Source: Eremophila alpestris peregrina (Eukaryota; Chordata; Aves; Passeriformes; Alaudidae). From it: a stretch of 64,000 bases of DNA. Both the position numbers and the translations under genes were made by a program. Under the pieces are notes generated by a model, which was not told where the DNA came from, did no database searches, and worked only from the letters and a program-made list of their open reading frames with translations. The DNA is taken from contig WMCF01000007.1 in the NCBI GenBank assembly GCA_009792885.1, positions 4,504,500 through 4,568,499 on the forward strand, in the 5' to 3' direction. Shown in pieces: positions 25,130 to 38,436 of this stretch. The stretch's first letter is position 1; every line of letters begins with the position of its first letter.

Positions 25130-25930
25130 AATCAGACAAGGCAGAAAGCTAGTTTGGCTGAGCAGGGACATTCTCTTGGAAATAAGGTGAAAAAGGGAAG
25201 GTATGCCTAGTGGAAGCAAGGTCAGGTGACACGGGAAGACACTGTAGGGAGAAAATTTGTGTGGTCAAAGCACAGTTGAAGTTGGCCAGAACTGTGGGGG
25301 ACAACAAAAGGATTTTGTCAAATATATTAATGGCAATAGGCAGTGAAAAATAACATTGGCCTGTTACAGGTTGAGGATGGTCACCTCATAAACAGGGACA
25401 GGGAACAGGCAGAGGTGCTTAACACATTCTTTGCCTCTGTCTTCAACACATGATGGACCAAGGAGGTTTCAGTGCCATGAGATGGAAGGCCAGGGCTCAT
25501 CTCGAGAATGTTCAACTCCCAGTTGACCCTGAAATTGTGCAGGATCTGCTGCTTCAGCTGGATCCCTAAAAATCTCTGGGGCCTGATGGGATGAACCCGA
25601 GAATCCTCAAGGAGCTGGCTGATGCCATCACAAAACTTCTCTTCATTTTTGAGTGGTTTGGGGAATCCAGAGAGATCCCAGTGGACCTCTGGGTGACATT
25701 GCCCTGATTTTCACAAAGGGTAAGAGGGAGGACCCTGGGAGCTACAGGCCTGTCAGTCTCATTTCAGTGCCTGGTAAAATCTGTTCTGGGAGATACTGAA
25801 CACCTGGAGGACAATGCAGCCATCAGTCCCAGCCAGCACAGCTTCATGAGAGGGAAGTCCTGCTTGTCAAATCTCATTTCCTTTTATTACCTTCTGTCGA
25901 GGAGCGAGATGACACATTGAACAGACCCTG
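25130..25930 (+). mobile_element. CR1 LINE internal ORF2 (reverse transcriptase) fragment, disrupted
   Basis: About 800 bases match the interior of CR1 ORF2, not its 3' end. Conceptual pieces include REDPGSYRPVSLISVPGK, the reverse-transcriptase motif of CR1 elements, and a nearby HSFMRGKSCLSNLISF segment. Frame changes and stops between the pieces show it is dead. Boundaries are approximate. This is a non-LTR retrotransposon remnant, not a viral gene. Confidence 0.85.
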
Positions 25931-28900
25931 CTAATCTGAAATGTTTGAGTCCAATTCTCTGTTAGAATGAACTCCATTTACACTTTTGATGATTTGCCAG
26001 TTTCCAGAAAGTGCTGAGTAACACCTGCCTGATTACCATCTGTCTGCACTGCTTTTTGGGTCAGAACTACCTCTTTTGATACCCCATGAGATGCAACACA
26101 ACAGTGTCTGCTTTTGCATTAATCTTCCAATTATACCTTTAAGTAATTATAAGATTTTCTTTCATAATATTCCTGAGATGATGGGATTATCAGGCTTTTG
26201 CCCCATAAAACCTCAAAACAATGAAAAAACCCCACATACTCAAGGACATAAACACAAACCTGATCTACATACAGCACAAACCTACCAGCTTTCTTATGGT
26301 CTGCACCAGTCAAGACTTTGTATTACTGTCCCTTCCTCTTTTGCATTCTAGGTTTACAATATGCCCTTTTTTTTTTACATACCAGAACCAATAATGCATT
26401 TACTGTATCTTAGAAGTATAAATTCAATAGAATTCCAAAATTAAAAACAAGTATTTGGAAAACCTTACAACAAATCTTAGATACCTCATCTCTGATACTT
26501 CCCCAAAATTTCCAGATAAAGTGAATCATGATGGTGACAATTTCTGACACCACCTGGAAGCCCTCACCTCAGGTACATCAGCTGGAGTTACAACCTCTTT
26601 CTTTACAGTAGTAGTATAATTCAGGACAGCATTCTTCCATTAATGCATTTCTTTCTGCCTCTGATTCTAGCACAAGTAAGCATAGAGAGATTAGGTTGTT
26701 GTAATTAAAAAAAAAAAATCGCAGTTTTGATTATTTTGCTGTGTTTGATGACATAAGCTTTTAATGAGTCAGAGGATAAATATTTCTCAAATAAGACAGA
26801 TATTCTTAGAGATATTCTTATTCTTAATCTCTGTACTTTGATATCTGAAGTGATTTGCTTGTAAATGTAAGATTTGCTTGTAATACAAGACTGTATTTAT
26901 ATGCACACACATGACAAATCACATTTTAACCATTCTGCTTACAAAACACATATTTAACTGCAGATTTAAATACTAATGACCTGGATTTAAATTTGCAAAG
27001 CGTACATCTAAATCCAAATTTTGTGTACTACCCTTCCTTCCAAAGATAAAATTCTGAGCTTGCAACACTCAAAATATTAAACTACTCAGAATCTTGCAGA
27101 AAAGATGAAGCGAGGCTTTAGAACTGTCTCCACTTCTTCACATAACAGAAAAACTACATTTGCTTGATATACAAAAATCCCACAACTTCAAATCAAAATT
27201 TCTAGATCTGTTCCTGTGTGTAACTTTTTTCTGGTGACATTCGTTCCTCCCCTCAAGGGTTTACTACTAACACTTTAAAAAATACTTTATCATCTTTTAA
27301 AATACCTTAAGAGATATTTAAACATAGAGAAACAACATATGTTTATCAACTGTAATTTTTAGACTAACCAAACATGTTCTTAAGGCTCCCGACTCAAGCT
27401 GTTCCTTCCTCATTCTTTCACTCTTCACTTCTACTATCATCTTTTCTCCTTTAACAGATATCCAAAGAAGGTGAGTATATGCTTTTCATATTTAGCATGT
27501 GTCTCCTCATAGAATGTCTTTCCCATTTCCTGATCCTGCAACACACTGACTTGCCCTGCTTCCTCTGTGTCCATCAGCACAGCATCTAACAGAGCAGAGC
27601 TTGTGTCTGTGAAACAAAGATTATTGTGTTCATCACAAAGAGATTCTGCCCAATTTTTACCAGTCAGAGACTGCAGTAGAGGTCTCAAGCACATACATTT
27701 AAAACAGGAGTGACATCCTGTACCTTGTACATTATATTATATGCAACATGACACATATTATCTGAACTCATTCCAGGTGTGAGGCATAGGTAATACCAGT
27801 CAGTAGTTTATATTTTCTTCCTCCCCCACCCAATACACTGTTCTGTATAAAAGCTATGAAGGAAACACACAGTGGTGCTGAGTACCCTCTTTTGCCCATG
27901 TTAGGAAAAAAACAAGGGAGGGATGTTACCCGTAGTGATGCACTATGGAAAAGGGTTAGAGAACCTCATCATGCCATGAAATCAGAAAATACAAGGTAAC
28001 TGTTCTTGCTCATCTGGGTAAACTATTAGTTACTTTATACATATCCACATTAGCTAATAAACAGATGTATCACTTGTACTTTGAGCATTTTAAACATCAT
28101 AAGCAAGTTAAAAAAAACCAAACCAAACCAAAACCAAACCAAAAAAACCCCCCAAAAAACTAAACCAGAAATAATGGATCCATCTTAAGATAGGCTACTA
28201 CAATTATCTTCTAGAACTTCACCATTTTCAGACTGATTGTAAACCAAGTCCAGACAGCCCTTTGTTGACAGCATACATGTGAATACCTTTCACCCAGAGC
28301 AGTAACATTGTATTTCCTCTCCTTCCCTCAAAAGAAAAGAGATGGAACTAAAGCTCATTAACAGTATATTAGAATCTGCACTGACTTCTGTAACAGACAT
28401 TTATTTGAAAGCAATGGTTAAATCACATGGACTGCAGCTGTATAGTCAAGCTAAAATTATCCAAATAAGCATTTGTAAGTCACAAATCCACATAAAGATG
28501 GACTCTGAAGCAGATTAAACCACTCAGATCCAGTCAGTTCTATTAAAGCGAATGAATTTGCCTCAATACCTGGCCATCCTGTTCAAAGATCCACTTTGTT
28601 ACAGGGGCAGTTCTGTTACTTTATTTGCTTTCACTGAGTGAAAACTTTTTTCTCTTTTCAGCCTTAGGAGAGTACTAAAACTCAATTTTTGTATTTCTTT
28701 CCCACAAGAAGGGACACCAGGAAGAAAAGCACTAACCATCTGCTTGGACTTTACTGAGGAGAAAAACAACCCACAAACAACCCCAAAAAACCACACAGCC
28801 ACAGAAAGAAAATCTTCCTATGAATTCTTATTCATATAAACATCACATAGGCAGCTTTAATTTTGGCACATCCTTATTTTTGAGAGGATTATTTCCTTTC

Positions 28901-31674
28901 CTTTAGCGCTATTTTGATTTTGGAAATAAAATTCTGTATGACATCCTGTACTTTTATAATCTAAAAACATATGGTATGAGGAGGGGAAAGGAAAATCATA
29001 ATTATGCAATATACCAGTTAACTAAAACCTGGTAATACTCTAGTGCTGATCTTCACAGAAAAATATAAAACTGATAATGCTGATCAAAATTTCTTAACTG
29101 TCTAGAGAAGCTGTGTACTTTTTATCAATGGACTGCTACCTTTTCCCTGAGCCATCATAAAATCTGTGTCTTCAAGGTCAATTGAAACATCATTTTCACT
29201 ATAGGTAGAGATCAAATGGTTCTCTACAGTGGAACAGCAGCTCTTCACATAACAATGCTTTCTTCACATTTGTTTTACCTGCAGCAAATCATAACATGCA
29301 TTACTGACAGAGATACTCGATTTAAAGTAGGATTCTGCGCTGAAGAGCAAATTCATGCAAGGCTGCATTTATTATCTTTCAGTGACATTATGGCAGATGA
29401 CTGAGAAAAAGATTTCTTTCTTCCTTCTGTATTGCTTCTTGAACAATATCTCCCAAACCCAGACTAGGTCAATTTTCCCTTTCTGATCATCAGCAGTAAT
29501 ACAGATACTGCAGAAGAAACACTGCCCCCAGAGAGGGGGCACCACACAACCTCACTCCTCTCCAGTAAGGCTGTGTAGTTACAGCTTGGCTTTCCCTCCC
29601 ATTGGCATGACCTTACCCCATTTCACAATATAAACAACTTGTAGTAGCTAACCACAATAAGAGTTTTCAAATTTCTGCCCTATTTTTAACATGAATACTT
29701 TAGTACAACATCTGTAGGAACCACAGGCATGAATGCTCAGACACAGTGAGGGACAGCTATGTAACATTTTCAGTCTGACACAGGGCACCAGTGCCTAGAT
29801 GTAGATTTTCATGTCTTGTGTAATTAAGCCATTTGGAGTCACTCCTCACTTTGCTCTGAATGAAGGAGAGAGGACAAACAGTTAATGATTTTCCAGTGCC
29901 TAGTCAATATGTTTTGTCTTAAGTTATATCTGAGAGTACACCAGGCTTTCAGAGGCTGCTTGCATGGGCTCAGAAAGAGAATAACAGGAAACGTAACAGT
30001 CAGGCAAACAAATTCTTCTCACAACTACAAAACAAACCCATTCTGAGATGAAGCCAAATCCGTGTTGGTGAAAGAAACCAGAGCAACAGAAAGAAAAGCT
30101 ACAATCCTCTTGTACTTCACCACAGCCCAAACTCATGCCAGAATTTAGCTTTTGTTTTGTTGTATTGCCCTGCAGCAATGAAAATTTATCCCCTACGCTC
30201 TTTGAGCTTTGCATTAGCCCCATTCTCTTCCTCCTCCAATCCCCCCAGAATTCTCACAGTCCCGCTATTTTCTCTGTTGAATAACCATCTCCTCCCCACT
30301 TCATTCTGCTGTTAACTGCAAGAGCTTAGGGTGCCATACTGTTGAAGGAAACAATTTCCAAAGGGAGATTATTTCTGGTACAGACCAGTTCAAGGATTTT
30401 CACAGCACAAATTTCACAGTATAACCCCAAATCATTTGTATTGCCTCAGATGAGAGGAGGATAACATCCTTACATTTGCACTTTTACCACAGGTCCTCTA
30501 TGGAGAAATGCTGGCTTTTTTCCTACTTTACTCACCAAAATATAATTACTCATCAGCAGCTGGGCACTCTTCATCTATCCACCCCACATACAAGCAGTGA
30601 GATCAGGACTGCAGAAATGATCAGCCTTGATTTCAGTGTATGTGTCAGGCTGACCAAGGAGGTGAGCAGGATATGGCAGGCACACACTGCTGACTAATCA
30701 CAGCTGTCACCTCTCTATTCAACATACTCCAAGGCAGTCTGCATTACTCCCTGGAATTTGAGACATTAGAATGCAGTGGGGCATCTTCAGTCATGGTACC
30801 CACAGCATTCTGGAGCTCTGCTACCTTTAATTTACTGTTACTAGTATTGACACTTGTCTTCTCAGGCCAAACAAAGCTCTACTGCAAAACTCACAGCTTA
30901 AAACAGGTGGTGTAGCCCTACAATCAAGAGACTCTCATCCTACTGAGTAATCACTGATTTTCCACTGCCAATAAGTCTTTTAAGAAAAAAAAAGGTGGCA
31001 GTGGATTTTTCAGCAGTGTTTAGAATTCCTAAAGGAGTCATAATCTCTTATTTACAATTGTGCCTTGCTTGATAAGAATCATTACATTTTTCCTTCCCCT
31101 CATTTATCACTGCTCAGTCCCCTCCATAATACAAAGTACCCAGATTCTTAAAATTATTCTGTTTCAGCCATCACAGCATACCAGAAAATGGTACAAACGA
31201 CACAAATTACCTTTCACAACTTACACAGAAGCAAAAAATTGGTATAAAAATTTCCAGTGCAAAGTATTTCCTGCAAAAGTAGATTTCAAAGTAAATATAT
31301 TTACTAACAGAAGCAGATGAGACTCTGAGATACCTCCATGAGAGCATGTGATTTACAGGCAGACCAGGAGATTAAAAATCATGCATTTCCAAAGGTTAAC
31401 AAATTACACACAGGAAAAGGAAGAAATCTGCTTCTTATTTGTCCTTCCCCCACTGTCCCTAACTAATCTATTTGGATAAATTGTCATAGCAATGTGATTT
31501 ATGTACCAAGGATTTATGTACTGAAGACCATACAAACATATGCAACAAGAGGGAAGACAGAATTCTTCCAGCAATTTTTAAGAATGCTTTCTTTGTAACA
31601 GAGTCCTTTCAACTTCAAATTTGCAAAGTGAAAAGTGCAGTAGGCAATACAGAATTTAAAACAATAAACACATA
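25931..31674. other. Gene-free intergenic sequence downstream of RWDD4
   Basis: Apart from the A/C tract at 28110 and the two weak candidates near 27437-27694 (see findings), nothing is recognised. Frames up to 99 aa are consistent with chance. Confidence 0.5.
28110..28160 (+). repeat. (AAACC)n low-complexity tract
   Basis: Short A/C tract with several AAACC units followed by poly(A) and C runs, in intergenic DNA. Confidence 0.85.
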
Positions 31675-31694
31675 CCACAGCAGATAAATAGGCA

Positions 31695-31700
31695 TTTATT
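31695..31700 (-). terminator. Probable RWDD4 poly(A) signal (AATAAA on minus)
   Basis: TTTATT on the plus strand reads AATAAA on the minus strand, about 1 kb past the RWDD4 stop. It is followed on the minus strand by a T/G-rich element (tgctgtggtatgtgttt), the usual arrangement of a cleavage site. This implies a 3' UTR of roughly 1 kb (about 31675-32693). Another AATAAA at 32279-32284 could serve a shorter form. Confidence 0.5.
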
Positions 31701-32693
31701 AAAGTTCATCTCAAAACAAACAAAAATAATAAAGGACATTAAGGCATCTTGTATTCAGTAACAGTTCATACAGTAAAGATGACTTCTCCTTCTTATACAA
31801 GAGAGCAGATTAGGAAAAAAAATAAGAGCTCTCATGAAGAAGTTCTCCCAATATGTTTGATGGATTACTGACTTCCACTGTCCCACCACTTAGTCAGCAA
31901 ATCCCTCCAAAGAATGCCTATTTCTCCAATGAAGCAGCTAAAAAATCCCAACAATCATTGAGAGTGCTGGGATTCAAAAGTGCAAGAAAGCACTTTGCCC
32001 CTCCTCAGACATCCCACTGTCTGTAAAGATGCACACTGGAGAAACACCAACAGATGGGATATCATGGAGAATAAAGAAGCTGCACTCCTGCTAAAACCAC
32101 TCATTTTTGAGCAGACTAGAATACTTGGCCTTGCTTTCACTAGTATTTACTCCTTCAGCCAGTAACTAGTGAAAACAAGACCACAAGCTCTAGCCTGTTT
32201 TGCAATGCAGCAATTTGTATTCTCCTTCTAGTTCACACTAGATAAACAAATGACAAAGGTCTTATTTCCATGGAATAATTTATTTTGATGAATTAAGCTG
32301 TCAAGTGACCAATCACTGTTATAGTGCTTTTTTCTTCAACTGGAATAAGAACATCAGGAAATGTTTACATTTATCACTGGATTCACTATAACAGGATTTT
32401 ACTACAGACTAAATATAAATTAATTAACACTTCAGCACTATTCACTTCACCACACTGGCTCTCTATATCCTTTGTCACATTCTAACCTTCATTTAAGGCA
32501 AGTTTGTTGGTTGATTTTTCTGAAGATGACCACATGGTTGGTCTCTAGATAAACTTGTGTGACTAGATTTACAAGTTAGGAAATTGAGCTTTATAAAATG
32601 TTTACTTCAACAAATATGAAAGTTATTAAGAGAGAGATGGTGACCCAGAATTGCACTGTATTAAAAGGTGGAGTTTCCTTGTACCAAAGTCCT

Positions 32694-35600
32694 TTATTCA
32701 TCATCTTTAGAACCAGTTTTGCTTAACTATAAAAGAGACACAAAAAGAAAGTATTCAAAGTTTAGACTGCCATTCCATTTATTAGGAAACAAGAACATTC
32801 TTTCCATCTCACACTGAACACATGTATACTTAATTAATAATACAGACTGATTGTGCTACTGTACCAAGAGACTGAAAAGCATCAAAAATTAATTCTTAAG
32901 ATTAAACACTAAATGAGCTTATTTCCTGATCATGAAAAAAACCCCAAACAAACCAACCAAACAAACAAAAAAACCCTACAACAAACCCCAGAAAAACCTC
33001 AGGGCACTGTTTCTATTTAATATCACCAGCTCTCCAAAAAGAAAAAAAGAAGATTAAGTAAAGTAACTTTATCTTCATACATCCCTGAGAGAACTCCCAT
33101 ACAGAAATTTAGACAATATAAAAATAGATATTAACTTAGTATTGCTCACCTTTTAAAACTAGGCTTATAATTATTAAAACTAGATTTCATGCCTTTCATG
33201 AAATCTATCTGAAAACCAAGACATCCACTATAAATAGCCACTTCTAACTCAGAAGGACTCTGCCCAAAACAACCTTCATCATTTACTTGTTCTTATTTAA
33301 CAACTGGAACTGGTGTTAGGTATTACAGTGAAAATTACTTCACTTGTGTAAAATAAAATTTGCTTTTAAAATTTTTGTTTGCCTTCAAAATTGTCAAGCA
33401 GTGTTTTTCACTGAATCAGCAAAGACAAGAGGGTGGAGGAAATCAATACTGAGGGCACAAGTAGAAAAGAATTATTCACTGGAGGAGTTGCAGCAGAGAA
33501 TGAGGCTTGTAGGAGACAGCAAGGTGCTCCCACTTGGGACAGCTCTCTTTTACTTCTCACTTACCCACTGCCCTCCAGAACCTGGCAGCACTACTAACTT
33601 TAAGTCTTCTTGTCAGATGAAGACAGAATATTTGCAGTGCATTTGGTCAGCAAAGCCCTCTCATCATAAAATTAAAATTTAATTGCTCAGTAAATAAAAA
33701 AAGAAACCAATGAAGTTCAAAGAGTGAAGTCCTTCAGACTAATATTCAGAAGAACTAGCATTTTAAAGGTTTTGAGAAATTTGTAAATTAGAATCCAAAA
33801 CAAGCAGCAGTTCTTATTCTTTCTTACAAATCTTTCTAACAGTAAAAAAAAAGAGAACTTGAAAATACTTACATGCTGGACACATATAGAAATTAATCAG
33901 ACATCATAGTCAAATCCAAACATAGTTAGGAAGAAAAGCAAGAAAAAAAATGTATCAGATAAGTTTTCTTCAGATATAAGTACAAATAATTATTAATTTA
34001 CATACACAGCATGTATAATACACTCACTTTACCTTAATTACATCAACCCAGTTCCATCCTCGTGGAAGCTCCCCTTTGTTATCTGCAGAAAAAGGTTTTC
34101 ATTTCAACACACAAGCTAAGGGGAATATTTATCTTCCTTCAAAATCAACCCACAAAATTCTAAATATCCAAACACCTCAATTTCTGCACTCTGAAGCCAT
34201 GAGGACAGAAACAGATTTTAATGTCTTAAACACAGTGTATTCTTCAACCAACCTTAAAGTGAAAGCAGGGGATGAAATGGCTTTAAGCTGTACCAGGGGA
34301 GGTTCAGATTAGATTTCAAAAAAACATTTTTCACTAAAAGAGTAGTTCGATATTGGAATAAGTGGCCCAGGGAGGTGGTGGAGTCACCAGAGGTGTCTGG
34401 ATGTGGCACTTGGGGATAGGTTTAGGAGTGATTATGGTGGTGATGGCTTGATGGTTGGATATATGAACTTGAAGGTCTCTTCCAACCTTGGCAATTCTCT
34501 GATTATGTGATTCAAAGTGATTCAGTTTAAATAGAAACACCTCAGTTCACCTGAAATTTAGTTTAGAAGGTAGCTCCAATATGAGCTGGGCTGACCAGCA
34601 ATGATGAATTCTGTCAAAGAACTAAATTTTATGCAGCTTTTCCTTTATACAGTTAACATTAGGGTTCCAAATTATACATTGGGCTAGGTATATATATATA
34701 TATGTATGCAGAAATCACTATCACAGGGCACAACTTATTGCTGCAATAGGATAGTATTACCCTGATCATTACTGAAAACTGAAGGTGAACACGAAAGAGC
34801 CATCAGCAAAATTAACTGAAGTAATCAACACTTTCAATCGAAATCCTTCTATTTAATTGAAAGCATTAAATATCTGCAGAAGCACTTCTATTTCTAGAAT
34901 GCAAACTAAATTAGATGCTTTACTTTGGGTTCCAAAATAGTTTTGTTTAGAAATGACTTTTTTCATAATGTGAATTATTTATGAGGGCACATCAACAAAC
35001 TGCATTTTTTGCTGAATGTGAATTTTTAGAGGTCCCAAATCCTCTCCTTCCACAAAGGTTTTTTAAAAATTCATTTTTGTCACCAACTAAACTAAACTAA
35101 TTATGTCATTAAGTCATGACTCTATAGAAACTGCTGTGATCAGAACTAACATCTCAGGCAAGAATAATTAATCTAAAACAAATACAGTGGAGACAACAGA
35201 CTTAAAACAGTTCATCTTTTAAACAAATTACAGGTCACTCTTTCTCTAGCAAGGTATCCTTGCTATAAAATTTGGATTTTCATACTGATCAAAGCAAAGA
35301 TTATTACAGTGAACCAACCTGTTTTATCGGCTAGTTTTCGTTTCTGGGTTTTGGATAATTGCTCCTTTTTCTCTTTTTTCTTACTTGGTGGCACATCAGG
35401 AGTTCCAATTGAAATATTATTGCTTACTGAAGTCTGAGAAGGATAAAAGTGGTTGTCAACATTTAGTCTGAATGGATTCAGACTTCTCAAACACAGAAAT
35501 CATTCCTTCCTCCTCAAAGCAGATCTGCTGCACCATGATGGCAAACAATGTGCTTACACAACCCAAAAGCCACAAACTGACCCAGCCTGACTACTTTTGG

Positions 35601-38436
35601 ACCTTAGAGGTGCACTTATGCAATCCCAGGAAGGCTGCAGTAAACTACCACCCCTCCAATCCTCAGCAGACACATCTCTGTTTCAGCTTCCTTTAGTTTT
35701 GCTTCTGCTCAAAGTCTCCATTTTAATGTTATCCTGTGGGACATAAGAGCAGGATGCACACACTTTGGTGTAACAGCAAAAATAACTATCAAACAGAACA
35801 ATTATAACCACAGAGCATTGTGGCACCATACCTTGTGTGTCACTATCAGCCACTAACATGTATAACCAATGAACTGATTTACAACTTAGACGGAACTCTG
35901 AAGTATTCAGATTATAATAATCAAATTTTTTCCCAGTTTTAAAAGCACAAAATTAAAATCAGAATGTATCTACTTACCACAGTGTTAACAGGTTGATTTT
36001 CCATGAACACCTCCTTATTGTCTTTGGCATATTCAAAAAGTGTGTATGTCATTGCAGTTCCAAGATTTGCTTCAACTTCTACCATTAACTTATCCAATAT
36101 ACTTTGCTTAATAGCTGAAGATCTAAAAGAAATCATTAAACTCAGCTGTGAACTAGACAGATGATAAAAAGCTTTTCAAACAAAGAGCCCCCACCACAGG
36201 GCCAGGGAGTGAAGCTGTCACAAATACTTACATTGTGTTGTTGAAGAAAGCATCCATTGATATGACTGGTGCTGTCTGTGGATATGTTTCTGGCCAAGAG
36301 ACTTCTATTAGAAAGGCTTTGGGATCTCCACTTTCACCTATCTGAAGAGAAAAAAACCCAACTTAATAAATCAAAAGTTTTACCAAAATTCTTCCTTATT
36401 TGCCTCATTATAAAAATCAGCCTTCAGCTAATTATGTAGGATAAAGTGCATCCACAAAAGAAGTCCTAATCAAGGCAAGGCTATAGTACTTCAAAATTAA
36501 AAAAAAATTAAAATTTGCTGCTTTCTTATTTACAATATCAGTTTCAGCAGACTGGATTAACTGACATTCAAAACCACTTGTTTAGTGGTGAAATAAATAA
36601 GACTTTAAATCGAGGACCTGCAACATTTTGCAAGGCTGCATTTACAGTTCATTTCCCACTGCTGCCAAGGAGAAGTGGCTGCAAGGTTCACAAGGTTCTC
36701 TCAGGAAAGCACTGTCTGTGTGCAGAGCAAATCCTGCAAAGCCATACAAATTCCTTCTATCTCCCCATGCACTGACTTGTATTATGACTTCTCACAAAAC
36801 AATTTTTCTTCGTGGGAAAGATGCATTATTGCCTTTGTATGACACTAAATTTTATTGTATTTGAATTATCCTAATTTTTGACAATTATTTTTGTCTAATA
36901 AAAATCAGCAACAACCAAAGCTAGTGAAACATAAAACGATACACTTTGAGTTTGTAGGCATGTCATATTTCCCCTTTCAAAGAAATTAAATTTATTAAGA
37001 ATGACCCAATCAATGAAGAAAGGCTGTTCTTACATGGCTGGGATTCCAAGTGTTATTAATTAATTGAGCTGTATCTCATTACAATTAGTGACATACACTG
37101 AGAAGTCACATAAAGGTAATTTTAGATGGTTTCTCCCTGAAACGGGTATATGGCATTTTCAGAAGTCTCCCTCTTGTCCCATGGCTACCTAAGACTTCAT
37201 CAGTAAAGTTTTGTGGCCATCAAAAGATCTGCCTCAGTCAGTGCCCACAAGAACTTCCAGGTTTTTAAATTTGAGAAAGCTGGTGAGAATTTCATGCCAG
37301 AATCTAATGGTGTACCTTGAGCTCAGCACTCTGTATGTCTCTTCTGACCAGACTGTATCAGTGCACACATCCAAAGCATTTTGTGGATTTTCTCTTTAAC
37401 AGGTAAACAAGACATGATCAACAGTCTTTGGACAAGAGACTGGAACCTTGTAACTGAGCAGATAACAAAGGCTCCAAATTTTACATAGAAACATCTCTAT
37501 AAATCTCTCAATTTCTGACCTGTTAGGTTAATGCTACACAGCAGGCTCCTTCAGAAGGCTTGACAGTTCTGGCTACACAGGGCACAGATATACAAGTGGG
37601 ATGCCTGGCTCAGGGATAACTGGCTTGTGGGGCCAAGCAATAGGACAAGAGGCAATGGGCAGAAACTGACGGACAGGAGGTTCCACCTGAGCATAAGGAA
37701 TGACTTCTTTACTGTGCAGTGACCAAGCACTGGAACAGGTCGTCCAGAAGGGGTTGTGGAGTCTCCCTCACAGTAGATTTTCCAGAACAGACTGCACACG
37801 ATCTTGTGCCACGTGCTCTGGGATGACCCTGCTTGAGCAGGGAGCTTGGACCGGATGACTCACTGTGTCCCTTCCAACCTGTGCCGTTCTGTGATTCTAT
37901 AATAAACCCATGCTGAGAACAGGCTCACACACGACACCTTGTGCTATGAAGCATCGTTGTACCAAACATCCTGAAAAAACGCTATCTTTTCTGTATCTAT
38001 CCTTTACTGAATATCGGATATCTCTTTGGCTTAGAACCCCTACTATGGCAACTACAAGACAGCAAAGTAACTTGAAGGTGCAACTTCACCTTACCCTGTA
38101 CTGGAAGGACACCGGGCTGAGCTCCCTGAAGCACAGGTCTCCCTCGTAGATGGAGCGCAGGGCTTCCAGCTCCATCTGCAGCCAGGGCCAGAGCAGAGGT
38201 TACCGACCGCAGCCGCGGCACGACGCTCGCACCTGCCGCGCTCCCTGCGCGACGCCGTGCCCGGCCCCGCCGCCGCCCGGCTCCCCCCTCACGCACCCTC
38301 GCCCGCTCCAGCGGTCGCCGCTTTCCCTCCCGCCCCCTCTCCCCTCAGGGCTCTACCCTGCCCTCCCAGCCCTGGTTCCGCTCTCCCTCGGGCAGTGGGG
38401 CCCGGAGCTCACCTCCTGGTCCTCGTTGGCCGCCAT
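32694..38436 (-). CDS. RWDD4: RWD domain-containing protein 4 (RWDD4), seven coding exons
   Basis: Minus-strand coding exons in transcript order: 38413-38436, 38095-38175, 36232-36341, 35978-36122, 35319-35433, 34033-34082, 32694-32726. All introns are GT-AG and the frame is continuous over 558 bases, giving 185 aa (human 188). The start MAANEDQE is encoded just downstream of the divergent promoter. Residues about 9-110 form the RWD domain (MELEALRSIYEGD, then the YPQTAPVIS segment typical of RWD folds). A lysine-rich linker follows (SKKKEKKEQLSKTQKRKLADKT), then a conserved C-terminus (GELPRGWNWVDVIK, ending GSKDDE). RWD domains are protein-interaction modules related to the UBC fold; the specific role of RWDD4 is poorly defined. 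Odd: the last junction encodes K-L where I recall mammalian K-H-L, consistent with loss of one codon at the exon 7 boundary. Introns 2 and 5 contain CR1 fragments antisense to the gene. Confidence 0.94.
32935..32998 (+). repeat. A/C low-complexity tract in RWDD4 intron 6
   Basis: CCAAAC, CCAACC and AAAC units. Because RWDD4 is on the minus strand, the transcript sense here is T/G-rich. Confidence 0.85.
34290..34515 (+). repeat. CR1 LINE 3' fragment in RWDD4 intron 5
   Basis: Contains 'gattagatttcaaaaaaaca', 'ggaataagtggcccaggga', 'ggtggtggagtcaccagagg' and 'ggtctcttccaaccttgg', then the terminal 'ctctgattatgtgat'. It is antisense to RWDD4. Confidence 0.88.
34690..34704 (+). repeat. Short (TA)n microsatellite in RWDD4 intron 5
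   Basis: About seven TA units. Confidence 0.85.
37575..37902 (+). repeat. CR1 LINE 3' fragment in RWDD4 intron 2
   Basis: Contains 'ataggacaagaggcaatggg', 'gaggttccacctgagcat', 'gcactggaacaggtcgtcc', 'gttgtggagtctccctcac', 'ttggaccggatgactcac' and a terminal 'ttccaacctgtgccgttct' plus 'gtgattctataa'. Its 3' end is about 190 bases from RWDD4 exon 2. It is antisense to the gene. Confidence 0.92.

Noticed and set aside
34021..34033. Consensus GTGAGT donor just downstream of RWDD4 exon 6
   Set aside because: Using it adds GTA AA and meets TAA immediately after splicing, removing the conserved C-terminus.
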